From Nocardiopsis sp. NRRL B-16309 (GTDB lineage: Bacteria; Actinomycetota; Actinomycetes; Streptosporangiales; Streptosporangiaceae), in NCBI RefSeq assembly GCF_001279585.1, contig NZ_LGEC01000084.1, positions 25,756 to 89,755 on the forward strand: a stretch of 64,000 nucleotides of DNA. The letters are read 5' to 3'. Positions 16,798 through 24,911 of the stretch are shown here, piece by piece (position 1 is the first letter of the stretch; each line of letters starts with the position of its first letter). The notes below the pieces were generated by a model, which saw only the letters and a list, made by a program, of their open reading frames with translations, was not told the DNA's origin and did no database searches. A program made the position numbers and the translations under genes.

Positions 16798-17475
16798 TCA
16801 GAACAGGCGCAGGGTGTCCGGCTCGATGCCGCGCAGCTCGTCGTAGTCCAGCACCACGCACGAGATCCCGCGGTCCTCCGCCAGCACGCGCGCCTGCGGC
16901 TTGATCTCCTGGGCGGCGAAGACGCCGCGCACGGGGGCCAGCTGCGGGTCGCGGTTGAGCAGCTCCAGGTAGCGCGTGAGCTGCTCGACGCCGTCGATGT
17001 CACCGCGCCGCTTGAGCTCGACCGCCACCGTGGCGTTGGCGGCGTCACGGCACAGGATGTCGACCGGCCCGATCGCGGTGGGGAACTCGCGGCGGATGAG
17101 CGTGTAGCCGTCGCCCAGCGTGGTGATGTGCTCGGCGAGCAGCTCCTGCAGGTGCGACTCCACCCCGTCCTTCTGCAGGCCCGGGTCCTTGCCGAGCTCG
17201 TGCGAGGAGTCGTGCAGGACCTCCTCGACGGTCAGCACCAGCTTCTCGCCGGACTTGGTGTGCGTGACCGTCCACACGTCGGGGCCGTCCGCCACGGTCT
17301 CCTCGCGGAGCTTGCACGGCGGGTTCATCCAGTTCAACGGCTTGAACGCCCGGTCGTCGGCATGGATGGAGACGCTCCCGTCGGCCTTGATGAGGACGAG
17401 CCGGGGAGCCATGGGCAGGTGGGCGGTGAGCCGGCCGACGTAGTCGACGCTGCACCGCGCGATGACGAGACGCAC
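16798..17475 (-). CDS. nucS: Mismatch-specific endonuclease NucS (EndoMS)
   Basis: NucS cuts both strands at mispaired bases and replaces MutS/MutL mismatch repair in most actinobacteria. This 225-residue protein has the N-terminal DNA-binding/dimerisation part (RLVLIKADGSVSIHADDRAFKPLNWMNPPC, in pieces) and a C-terminal PD-(D/E)xK nuclease domain with GPVDILCRD and VAVELKRRGDIDG. The protein ends in TLRLF, consistent with the clamp-binding C-terminus of NucS. Length matches Mycobacterium and Streptomyces NucS. It is divergent from the dehydrogenase gene at 17567. Confidence 0.93.
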   Translation of the reverse strand: MRLVIARCSVDYVGRLTAHLPMAPRLVLIKADGSVSIHADDRAFKPLNWMNPPCKLREETVADGPDVWTVTHTKSGEKLVLTVEEVLHDSSHELGKDPGLQKDGVESHLQELLAEHITTLGDGYTLIRREFPTAIGPVDILCRDAANATVAVELKRRGDIDGVEQLTRYLELLNRDPQLAPVRGVFAAQEIKPQARVLAEDRGISCVVLDYDELRGIEPDTLRLF

Positions 17476-17566
17476 GGCGTCACGTTACCGCCTCCCGGGC
17501 CCGCCCGGGGCCGGACCGGGGCGGCCACGTACGGGGTGGAAAGGACGGCCGTCTAAGGTGGGGCAC

Positions 17567-18784
17567 ATGGTGCAGGAATTTGACAAGGTCGGAGTCGTCG
17601 GACTCGGCACGATGGGCGCGGGCATCGCCGAGGTGTTCGCCCGCGCGGGATTCAACGTCATCGGCGTCGAGATCGACCAGGCCGCCCTCGACCGCGGTCG
17701 CGGTCACGTGGACAAGTCCCTCTCCCGTGCGGTCAGCCGGGGCAAACTCACCGAGGAGGAACGCGCCGGGATCGACGCCCGGCTCAGCTTCACCACCTCA
17801 CGCGAGGACCTCGCGGACGCGGACTTCGTCGTCGAGGCCGTGCCCGAGCGCATGGCGATCAAGCGGGACGTCTTCGGCGACCTGGACCGGATCTGCCCGC
17901 CCGGCACGATCCTCGCCACGAACACCTCCTCGCTCTCGGTCACCGAGATCGCCGCGCTCACCGGACGCCCGGACAAGGTCGTCGGTCTGCACTTCTTCAA
18001 CCCGGCGCCGGTGATGAAGCTGGCCGAGGTCATCACCACGGTCTCCACCAGCGCCGAGACCGTCGACATCGTCACCGAGGTCGCCAAGCGCATCGGCAAG
18101 ACCCCGATCGCGGTGGGCGACCGCGCCGGGTTCGTGGCCAACGCCCTGCTGGTGCCCTACATCAACGACGCCGTCCGGCTCTACGAGCGCAAGGTGGCCA
18201 GCCGCGAGGACATCGACGCCGCCGTGCAGAAGGCGGCCGGCCTGCCCATGGGGCCGCTCACCCTCGCCGACCTGGTCGGCCTGGACGTGTGCCTGGCCGT
18301 CATGGACGTGCTGTGGGACGAGTACCGGGACCCGCGCTACGTCGCCGCGCCCCTGCTGCGCCGCATGGTCGCGGCCGGACGCCTGGGCCGCAAGAGCGGC
18401 CAGGGCTTCTACGCGGGCACGGAGGACCAGCCCGAGCCCCGGCCCACGGGGCGCTTCGCGGAGATGATCCGCGAGGAGGAGACGCTGGACCTGGGCGAGA
18501 TCCTCATCGCGCCCCAGATCGACGACGCGATGCGCATGATCGGCGACGGCTACGCCTCCGCCCGTGACGTCGACACCGCCATGCGGTTCGGGTGCGGCTA
18601 CCCCGAGGGACCGACCGAACTCCTGGAGAAGCGCGGCGCCGAGTCCGTGGTCACCACGCTGGTGGCCATGGGCGAGTACGGTCTGACCAGCGTCACCGTT
18701 CCCGCGCCGCTCCTGATGGACCGGCTGCCCGACGCCGAGGAGGGCTCCGGGCAGGGCGGTGGCGGCTGCGCCTGCCACGGCTGA
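17567..18784 (+). CDS. 3-hydroxyacyl-CoA dehydrogenase
   Basis: NAD(P)-dependent enzyme that oxidises 3-hydroxyacyl-CoA, or reduces acetoacetyl-CoA in the reverse direction. The N-terminal Rossmann motif is GLGTMGAGIAEVFARAGFNV, followed by TNTSSLSVTEIAA and GLHFFNPAPVMKLAEV with the catalytic His. At 405 residues it carries two C-terminal 3HCDH helical domains; the first is around the motif KTPIAVGDRAGFVANALLVP and the second comes after residue ~300. The tail ends in a Gly/Cys-rich GGGGCACHG. ATG 17567 is chosen because AGGTGGGG lies just upstream. Confidence 0.9.
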   Translation: MVQEFDKVGVVGLGTMGAGIAEVFARAGFNVIGVEIDQAALDRGRGHVDKSLSRAVSRGKLTEEERAGIDARLSFTTSREDLADADFVVEAVPERMAIKRDVFGDLDRICPPGTILATNTSSLSVTEIAALTGRPDKVVGLHFFNPAPVMKLAEVITTVSTSAETVDIVTEVAKRIGKTPIAVGDRAGFVANALLVPYINDAVRLYERKVASREDIDAAVQKAAGLPMGPLTLADLVGLDVCLAVMDVLWDEYRDPRYVAAPLLRRMVAAGRLGRKSGQGFYAGTEDQPEPRPTGRFAEMIREEETLDLGEILIAPQIDDAMRMIGDGYASARDVDTAMRFGCGYPEGPTELLEKRGAESVVTTLVAMGEYGLTSVTVPAPLLMDRLPDAEEGSGQGGGGCACHG

Positions 18785-18795
18785 GAGCCCCGAGC

Positions 18796-18835
18796 GGCAG
18801 TGGCCGCCGCCGCGCGTGTGGCGGCGGCCACTGCC
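18796..18835 (+). terminator. Terminator after the hydroxyacyl-CoA dehydrogenase gene
   Basis: A perfect 16-base-pair stem, GGCAGTGGCCGCCGCC and its complement, with an eight-base loop, begins 12 bases after the stop codon. The flanking GAGA/TCTC can extend the pairing. Confidence 0.75.
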
Positions 18836-18858
18836 GGTTCTCTCCTACCCTGGACGGC

Positions 18859-19179
18859 GTGAGCCCGCGTCGAAACTCCTCCCGTCGCCAGTCCTCCCGG
18901 AACCGCGGACGGCCGAACGGTCCTCCCGACGAGGACGCCCTGATGCTGCGCATCACCGGCGGCCAGCGCCGCGAGACCGGCGCCGACGGCGAGTGGGTGA
19001 CGCGGCGCATCCCCGGTGCCTCCGCCACCAAGGTCTACCGGTGCCCGGGCTGTGCGCAGGAGATCCCCACCGGGATGCCGCACGTCGTGGCCTGGCGCCC
19101 CTACGGCGACGGCGGCGACCGACGCCACTGGCACTCCTCCTGCTGGGACCGGCGCTCCCACCGCGCCCCCCGCTACTGA
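18859..19179 (+). CDS. Small basic protein with a zinc-ribbon-like Cys/His cluster
   Basis: A 106-residue, strongly basic protein. After an Arg/Ser-rich N-terminus comes a compact domain with CPGCAQEI, then HVV, then HWHSSCW, together a plausible zinc-binding site of the type CxxC...HxxxC. Homologues are conserved in this position in actinomycetes and are often labelled ATP/GTP-binding protein without experimental support; I see no P-loop. GTG 18859 is the first start after the preceding hairpin. The gene ends 24 bases before the hydrolase gene and may be co-transcribed with it. Function unknown. Confidence 0.7.
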   Translation: MSPRRNSSRRQSSRNRGRPNGPPDEDALMLRITGGQRRETGADGEWVTRRIPGASATKVYRCPGCAQEIPTGMPHVVAWRPYGDGGDRRHWHSSCWDRRSHRAPRY

Positions 19180-19203
19180 CATCCGCGACATCCCCGAGGA
19201 GCC

Positions 19204-19944
19204 ATGGAGATCCGAGCCACCACGGTGCTGCCCGCCGTGCGACGCCCCGTCACCCTGCACACCGCCGACGGCCTGGAGCTGGTCGGTGAGCTCGCCCTGC
19301 CCGAGGGCGGCGCGCCGGTGGCCACCCTGGTGTGCCTGCACCCGCTGCCCACGGCCGAGGGCATGATGGACAGCCACGTCCTGCGCAAGGCCTCCTTCCG
19401 GCTGCCCGCCCTGGCGAACATCGCGGTGCTGCGCTTCAACACGCGCGGTACCACCTCGCGGCACGGCACCAGCCAGGGCGAGTTCGGCGAGGGCGAGACC
19501 GAACGGCACGACGTGGTCGCGGCGATCGAGTTCACCGAGTTCGAGGGCCTGCCCGAGCCGTGGCTGCTCGGCTGGTCGTTCGGCACCGAGCTGGCGCTCA
19601 AGTGGGGGTGCGACCCGCAGATCAGGGGCGCGCTGCTGCTGTCGCCCCCGCTGCACCGCGCCGACGAGGCGGACATGCGGGTGTGGGCGGAGTCCGGCAA
19701 GCCCGTCATGGCCCTGGTCCCCGAACACGACGACTTCCTGCGCCCCGACGAGGCCGCCGAACGCTTCGCGCCGCTCACCCAGGCGGAGGTGATCGGCGTC
19801 GAGGGCGCCAAGCACCTGTGGGTGGGCGAGACCTATGTGCGCCGGGTGCTCGACGAGATCGTCCAGCGCGTCAACCCCGCCGCCCACCCCCTGCCGACCG
19901 AGTGGGACGGCCCCTACGAGAAGGACGTCCAGCCGCTCGGCTGA
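19204..19944 (+). CDS. Alpha/beta hydrolase
   Basis: A 246-residue cytoplasmic hydrolase of the dienelactone hydrolase/OsmC-adjacent esterase type. The nucleophile elbow is GWSFG with Ser125. The acid is probably the Asp in VPEHDDFLRPDEAA, and the base the His in EGAKHLWVGET. The early motif CLHPLPTAEGMMDSHV supplies the oxyanion hole. No lid insertion is apparent. The natural substrate is unknown. GAGGAG precedes the ATG. The conserved neighbourhood with the small Cys/His protein suggests a shared but undefined role. Confidence 0.82.
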   Translation: MEIRATTVLPAVRRPVTLHTADGLELVGELALPEGGAPVATLVCLHPLPTAEGMMDSHVLRKASFRLPALANIAVLRFNTRGTTSRHGTSQGEFGEGETERHDVVAAIEFTEFEGLPEPWLLGWSFGTELALKWGCDPQIRGALLLSPPLHRADEADMRVWAESGKPVMALVPEHDDFLRPDEAAERFAPLTQAEVIGVEGAKHLWVGETYVRRVLDEIVQRVNPAAHPLPTEWDGPYEKDVQPLG

Positions 19945-19996
19945 GGTCCGCCCACCGCACGCGCGCGGCGCCGACCGGCTCCACCCCGCACACGAC

Positions 19997-20034
19997 ACGA
20001 GGGGCCCGTTCCCGGGTGGGAACGGGCCCCTCGT
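19997..20034 (+). terminator. Bidirectional terminator between hydrolase and FilP genes
   Basis: A perfect 17-base-pair stem (ACGAGGGGCCCGTTCCC and complement) closes a GGGT loop. It lies between the two converging genes and has a TCGT tail on the plus side and related bases on the other, so it can serve both. Confidence 0.75.
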
Positions 20035-20070
20035 CGTGGACGCGGAGCGCTCAGCCGTCAGGCCGGGACG

Positions 20071-21357
20071 CTACTCCTGCCACCAGTCCTCGTCGTCGCT
20101 GCCCTTGCCGGTGTGCGCGGGCTGCTTGGGCTCCTCCGCGGCGGGCTTGGCGGCCGGCTCCGGCTGGGAGATGGCCGCGGGGGAGGGGGCCGGGGGAGCG
20201 GCCGGGGCGGGGGCGCCGCCGCCACCGAGCAGCTGGCGCAGCTGCTGCAGGTGCGACTGGATGCTGTCCCGCTGCGCGTTGAGCTCCTCGACCTCCTTCT
20301 TGGCGGCCGTCATGATCCGGTTGGCCTCGGACTTGGCGTCGCTGAGCTGGTGCTCGGCCTTCGACTTGGCCTCGGCCTCGATCTGGTTGGCGTTCTTCTT
20401 GGCGTTGTTGACCAGCTGCTTGGCGTGGTTCTCGGCGTCGCGGCGGGTCTGCTCGGCCTGCTGGCTGGCCTTGGTCGCGCGCTGCTCGGCGCTGGAGGCG
20501 CGCTCCTCGGCCTCGTTGACCATCTTCTGCGTGGCGGCCTGGGCGGCGGCCAGACGCTCGGCGTCCTGGCGTTCGGCCTCGGCGCGGCGGTCGGCGAGCT
20601 GGAGCTCGAACTGGTCCTCGGCCTCGGTGCGGCGGGCCTCGGACTCGGCGTAGGCGCGCTCGGCGTTCTTGCGCAGCTCCTCGGCCTGGCTCTTGGCGGC
20701 CTGGATCGTCTCGTCGCGCTCGCGCTTGGCGGCGGCGCGCGCCTGGGCGCACTCGCGCTCGGTGGTCGTGCGGAGCTTGGCGATCTCGCCCTCGAAGGTC
20801 GCCCGCTTCTCGGCGATCTCGTGGTCGACGGCCGAGCGCTTCTTCTGGACCTCGCGCTCGGTGGTCGAGGTCAGCTCGTCGGCCTCGCGGCGGGCCGTGG
20901 TGGAGATCTCCTCCGCCTCGGACTCGGCGGCCTGACGCTGCTCGTCGGCCTCGCGCTGGGCGAGCGTGCGGACCTCGGTGGCCTCGGACTCGGCGGCGGC
21001 GCGCATCTCGGCGGCCTCGATCTTGGCCGCCGACTTGATGTCGTTGGCGTCGATCTGGGCGCTCTGGACGAGCTCGTTGGCCTGCTCCTCGGCCAGGCGC
21101 AGCAGCTCCTCGATCCGCGAGCCCAGACCCGCGTAGGAGGGGCGCTCGCGCTCCTGGAGCTGGCGGTTCTTCGCCTGGAGCTCGGACTTGAACTTCTCGA
21201 CCTGCTTGCTGGACTGCTTGGCCTCGTTGCGCAGACCCTCGAGGTAGTCCAGCACCTGGGTGCGGTCAAAGCCACGCAGCACCACGTCGAACTCTGGCGG
21301 GGTGTTGTCCTCGTCGAAGATGTTGTTGAGTTGGGTGTCAATGTTGTTTGACGACAT
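20071..21357 (-). CDS. FilP/Scy-type coiled-coil cytoskeletal protein
   Basis: A 428-residue protein that is almost entirely an Ala/Glu/Arg/Gln coiled coil (about residues 35-385). A short DivIVA-like N-terminus precedes it (PPEFDVVLRGFDRTQVLDYLEGL), and a Pro/Ala-rich disordered tail with an acidic end (GSDDEDWWQE) follows. This matches the intermediate-filament-like protein FilP of Streptomyces, which forms a polar network near hyphal tips together with DivIVA and Scy. Old annotations call such proteins cellulose-binding; no carbohydrate-binding domain is visible. Position next to the epimerase and thiolase genes is conserved. Confidence 0.85.
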   Translation of the reverse strand: MSSNNIDTQLNNIFDEDNTPPEFDVVLRGFDRTQVLDYLEGLRNEAKQSSKQVEKFKSELQAKNRQLQERERPSYAGLGSRIEELLRLAEEQANELVQSAQIDANDIKSAAKIEAAEMRAAAESEATEVRTLAQREADEQRQAAESEAEEISTTARREADELTSTTEREVQKKRSAVDHEIAEKRATFEGEIAKLRTTTERECAQARAAAKRERDETIQAAKSQAEELRKNAERAYAESEARRTEAEDQFELQLADRRAEAERQDAERLAAAQAATQKMVNEAEERASSAEQRATKASQQAEQTRRDAENHAKQLVNNAKKNANQIEAEAKSKAEHQLSDAKSEANRIMTAAKKEVEELNAQRDSIQSHLQQLRQLLGGGGAPAPAAPPAPSPAAISQPEPAAKPAAEEPKQPAHTGKGSDDEDWWQE

Positions 21358-21813
21358 GTGGCGGAATCCTGAACGGGTGCGAGACGGCTACTTGCATTCG
21401 GCCGAGAGCGGCGGGAGGGCGGCTGCTTCCACCCCCGTGGACGGTGCGGTGTCCGGTGGTGTGCGGACCTGGCGGTGGGCCGGGACGACGGGACCGGTCA
21501 CTCCCCGGCCTCCTCCGTCCGCCGTGGGCGGGCACCGGTCGATTTCACGACGCGGCAGCACGGCGGCACATTGACCCAGGCTCGACCACCGGGCGGCAAG
21601 ACATGGACCAACGCCGGAATTCGGATCCGGCAGCTAGCCGACTTTATCAAGCGCCGCACCCCTGGGAAGAGGGTTTCGGGTAACTTCCGGTGGGCGTGAT
21701 GGTCAAGGGTTCTCTGGGTGCCCAAGATGTGATGTGTCCGGAACGTCCTCGTGACGTTGTGCGTTCGTGCGTGCCCCCGAGCTGACCTGGGCGCGCGCCC
21801 CCGATCGGACCGG
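21358..21813 (-). other. Intergenic region upstream of the FilP gene
   Basis: About 450 bases lie between the FilP start (minus strand) and the stop of the epimerase gene (also minus strand). It must hold the FilP promoter and probably the epimerase terminator. A less GC-rich segment at 21590-21750 contains, on the minus strand, CTTGATAAAGTCGG, but no convincing paired -35/-10 set. I see no gene or repeat. Confidence 0.4.
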
Positions 21814-22278
21814 CTACGGGCGCTCCGCCGCCTGGACGAGTTCGGTGAGGACACCGCCGCAGTCCTTCGGGTGCAGGAAGACGATGCTCGACCCCAGCGT
21901 GCCGTGCCGCGGCTCCTTGTCCAGCACGCGCACCCCCCGCTCGCCGACGCCCGCCGCGCTGGCCGCCACGTCACCCGTGCCGAACGCGATGTGGTGGACG
22001 CCCTCCCCGTTGCGGTCGAGGAACTTGGCCACGGGGGAGTCGGGCCGGGTCGGTTCCAGGAGTTGCAGATACGTGGCTCCGCCGTCGTCTGTGCCGTTGA
22101 TTCGGAGCATCGCCTCGCGGACGCCCTGCTCCTCGTTCACCTCCTCGTGCTCCACCACGAAGCCGTACGTGGTGCGGTAGAACGCGATCGAGGCGTCGAG
22201 GTCGCGGCAGGCGATTCCGACGTGGTCGAGACGGGTCAGGCCGGAGAACGGGCCGCTGGGATCGGGCGCGGAGCTCAT
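21814..22278 (-). CDS. mce: Methylmalonyl-CoA epimerase
   Basis: A 154-residue glyoxalase-fold (VOC) enzyme that interconverts (2R)- and (2S)-methylmalonyl-CoA. The paired beta-alpha-beta-beta-beta modules start with LDHVGIACRDLDASIAFY and EGVHHIAFGTGDVAAS. The metal ligands expected are the His of each DHV/HHI motif, the Gln of YLQLLEP and the final Glu in GGVLTELVQ. The start at 22278 is supported by GGGAGG upstream on the minus strand. It is divergent from the thiolase gene; a shared 86-base promoter region separates them. Confidence 0.92.
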   Translation of the reverse strand: MSSAPDPSGPFSGLTRLDHVGIACRDLDASIAFYRTTYGFVVEHEEVNEEQGVREAMLRINGTDDGGATYLQLLEPTRPDSPVAKFLDRNGEGVHHIAFGTGDVAASAAGVGERGVRVLDKEPRHGTLGSSIVFLHPKDCGGVLTELVQAAERP

Positions 22279-22364
22279 GGATGGAACCTCCCGGAGATGG
22301 ACGAGGGCCGTGTGGGTATCGTGGCAGACCAGGTGCGTCACCGATCACATGGAGGCCAGTTACG

Positions 22365-23552
22365 ATGCCCGGTTCCGTCATCGTCGGTGGGGCTCGGACC
22401 CCGACCGGCCGACTCCTCGGCTCCCTCGCCGGGTTCTCCGCCGCAGACCTCGGCGGCTTCGCGATCAAGGCCGCGCTGGAGCGGGCCGGCATCAGCGGCG
22501 AACAGGTCGGATACGTGGTCATGGGACAGGTGCTCCAGGCCGGTGCCGGGCAGATCCCCTCGCGCCAGGCCGCCGTCAAGGCGGGCATCCCGATGAACGT
22601 GCCCTCCGTGACCATCAACAAGGTGTGCCTGTCGGGCCTGGACGCGATCGCCCTCGCCGACCAGCTCATCGCCGCCGGCGAGTTCGACATCGTCGTCGCG
22701 GGCGGCATGGAGTCCATGACCAACGCCCCGCACCTGCTGCCCAAGTCGCGCAAGGGCTACAAGTACGGGTCCGTGGAGGTCCTGGACGCCACCGCGCACG
22801 ACGGCCTGACCGACCCCTTCGAGGGCGACTCCATGGGCGCCAGCACCGAGCGCCACAACGCCAAGCTCGGCATCGGCCGCGCGGAGCAGGACGCCTTCGC
22901 GGCCCGCTCCCACCAGCGCGCCGCCGCCGCCGCGGCCGAGGGGCGCTTCGCCGAGGAGATCGTCCCGGTGCTGATCCCCCAGCGCAAGGGCGACCCGGTC
23001 GTCTTCGACGCCGACGAGGGCATCCGCCCCGACACCACCGAGGAGAGCCTGGCCAAGCTGCGCCCGGCCTTCGACGGGGACGGCACCATCACCGCCGGCT
23101 CGTCCTCGCAGATCTCCGACGGCGCCGCCGCCGTGGTCGTGATGAGCCGCGCCAAGGCGGAGGAGCTCGGCGCCCCGGTCCTGGCCGAGATCGGCGCGCA
23201 CGGCAACGTCGCCGGACCCGACAACTCGCTGCACTCGCAGCCCTCCAACGCCATCCAGCACGCGCTGGGCAAGGCGGGCCGGTCCGTGGCGGACCTGGAC
23301 CTGATCGAGATCAACGAGGCCTTCGCGGCCGTGGGCCTACAGTCCGTGCGGGACCTGGGCGTGTCCGAGGACATCGTCAACGTCGACGGCGGCGCCATCG
23401 CCATCGGCCACCCGATCGGCGCCTCCGGCGCCCGGCTGGCCCTGCACCTGGTCACCGAGCTGCGCCGGCGCGGCGGCGGCCTGGGCGCCGCGGCCCTGTG
23501 CGGTGGCGGCGGCCAGGGCGACGCCCTGCTGTTCTCCGTCCCCGCCGAGTAG
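22365..23552 (+). CDS. Acetyl-CoA C-acetyltransferase (thiolase)
   Basis: A 395-residue thiolase that condenses two acetyl-CoA, or cleaves 3-ketoacyl-CoA. The acyl-accepting cysteine is in NKVCLSGLDAI. The C-terminal signatures are NVDGGAIAIGHPIGASGARL (with the catalytic His) and ALCGGGGQGDALLF (second catalytic Cys). ATG 22365 has GGAGG nine bases upstream. Together with the epimerase, MeaB and mutase genes it forms a short-chain acyl-CoA metabolic neighbourhood that is conserved in actinomycetes. Confidence 0.93.
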   Translation: MPGSVIVGGARTPTGRLLGSLAGFSAADLGGFAIKAALERAGISGEQVGYVVMGQVLQAGAGQIPSRQAAVKAGIPMNVPSVTINKVCLSGLDAIALADQLIAAGEFDIVVAGGMESMTNAPHLLPKSRKGYKYGSVEVLDATAHDGLTDPFEGDSMGASTERHNAKLGIGRAEQDAFAARSHQRAAAAAAEGRFAEEIVPVLIPQRKGDPVVFDADEGIRPDTTEESLAKLRPAFDGDGTITAGSSSQISDGAAAVVVMSRAKAEELGAPVLAEIGAHGNVAGPDNSLHSQPSNAIQHALGKAGRSVADLDLIEINEAFAAVGLQSVRDLGVSEDIVNVDGGAIAIGHPIGASGARLALHLVTELRRRGGGLGAAALCGGGGQGDALLFSVPAE

Positions 23553-23701
23553 CCGGCGGCGGAGTCGACGCACGCGCTTCGCGGGGCGGGGGGACACGAA
23601 CCCTCCGCCCCGCCGCGGGCCCGGGCACACCGGCCCCGACCCGGCGGGGCGCCGGAGACCCCGGAGCCCGCCGTGAGCACGGAGACGAACAAGGGAGTTC
23701 G

Positions 23702-24661
23702 ATGCACACCGCCCAACTGGTCGAACGGGTCCGCGACGGCGACCGCCGAGCGCTGGCCCGCGCCATCACGCTGGTGGAGAACGGGTCGGCCGAACTGCGC
23801 GAGATCATGTCGGGCCTGGCGCCCCACACCGGGCGGGCCCGCGTGGTGGGGTTCACCGGTTCGCCGGGCGTGGGCAAGTCCACGACCACCAACGCCGTCG
23901 TGCGCGCCATCCGCGAGCGGGGGCTGAGCGTGGCGGTCCTGGCCATCGACCCGTCCTCTCCCTTCACCGGCGGCGCCCTGCTGGGCGACCGGGTGCGCAT
24001 GCAGGAGCACGCCACCGACCCGGGCGTCTACATCCGCTCGATGGCCAACCGCGGGCACCTGGGCGGGCTGTCCTGGGCCACCCCGCACGCCCTGCGGGTG
24101 CTGGACGCGGCCGGGTTCGACGTGATCCTGGTGGAGACCGTGGGCGTGGGCCAGGCCGAGGTCGAGATCGCCGGGGAGGCCGACACGACCGTGGTGCTCT
24201 GCGCCCCGGGCATGGGCGACTCCGTCCAGGCGGCCAAGGCGGGCGTGCTGGAGGTCGCCGACGTGTTCGCCGTGAACAAGGCCGACCGCGACGGCGCCCG
24301 GGTGACACTGCGCGAGCTGCGCCAGATGGTCGCCATGGTCGACCGCACGGACGAGGAGTGGAAGCCGCCGATCGTCATGACGGTGGCGGCCAGGGACGAG
24401 GGCGTCGCGGAGCTGTGGGCGCGGGTGGAGGAGCACTACGCGCACCTGGAGGCCAACGGAGAGCTCGCCGAGCGCCGCCGGGCCCGTGCCCGGGGCGAGA
24501 TCCAGGCGATCGCCCTGGAGCGGTTGCGCTCGCGCCTGGGCGGCGTGGGCGCCGACGGCGGGATCGACGTCCTGGCCCTGGACGTGGCGGAGGGGCGCCA
24601 CGACCCCTACACCGCCGCCGACCTGCTTCTGAAGGAACTGGGCACCGAGCCCGGGGACTGA
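23702..24661 (+). CDS. meaB: Methylmalonyl-CoA mutase-associated GTPase MeaB
   Basis: A G3E-family P-loop GTPase of 319 residues that guards loading of adenosylcobalamin into B12-dependent acyl-CoA mutases. The P-loop is GSPGVGKST (residues 53-61), followed by DPSSPFTGGALLGDR, ETVGVGQAEVEIAGEAD and the base-specificity NKAD. Helical N- and C-terminal extensions typical for MeaB are present. AAGGGAG precedes the ATG. The nearest mutase gene is 3.6 kb downstream beyond the chitinase, so this protein probably serves that enzyme and a methylmalonyl-CoA mutase encoded elsewhere. Confidence 0.93.
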   Translation: MHTAQLVERVRDGDRRALARAITLVENGSAELREIMSGLAPHTGRARVVGFTGSPGVGKSTTTNAVVRAIRERGLSVAVLAIDPSSPFTGGALLGDRVRMQEHATDPGVYIRSMANRGHLGGLSWATPHALRVLDAAGFDVILVETVGVGQAEVEIAGEADTTVVLCAPGMGDSVQAAKAGVLEVADVFAVNKADRDGARVTLRELRQMVAMVDRTDEEWKPPIVMTVAARDEGVAELWARVEEHYAHLEANGELAERRRARARGEIQAIALERLRSRLGGVGADGGIDVLALDVAEGRHDPYTAADLLLKELGTEPGD

Positions 24662-24692
24662 GGCGGGGCTGACCGGCTCCCGCGCACGAAGG

Positions 24693-24727
24693 AGGGCCGA
24701 CACGGAGCGGGGTCCCGTGTCGGCCCT
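24693..24727 (+). terminator. Terminator of meaB
   Basis: A perfect 13-base-pair stem (AGGGCCGACACGG and complement) with a nine-base loop starts 31 bases after the meaB stop codon. Confidence 0.75.
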
Positions 24728-24814
24728 GGCGCCCGGAACCGGGGAAACCCCCGTCGGCGCCCGTGCGGTGTTCTCTCCGGCCTTCGGCCGTGGCGCTTCG
24801 GGCAGGGGGCCTTC

Positions 24815-24862
24815 GGCCGTGCGGGTGCGCTCCTCATTCCTCTGACGCGCACCCGCACGGCC
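24815..24862 (-). terminator. Terminator of the chitinase gene
   Basis: A perfect 16-base-pair stem (GGCCGTGCGGGTGCGC and complement) with a 16-base, T/C-rich loop lies 50 bases after the chitinase stop on the minus strand. With the meaB hairpin it insulates the two converging genes. Confidence 0.65.
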
Positions 24863-24911
24863 TCCGGAACCCGGCCTGTGCCGCGCCCTGGAGGCCGTCG
24901 GCCCCGGTGCG

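Noticed and set aside
15963..17048. A longer 361-residue form of the DUF1707 protein
   Set aside because: The upstream extension is antisense to nucS-frame sequence with no similarity; the ATG at 16631 gives the family N-terminus.
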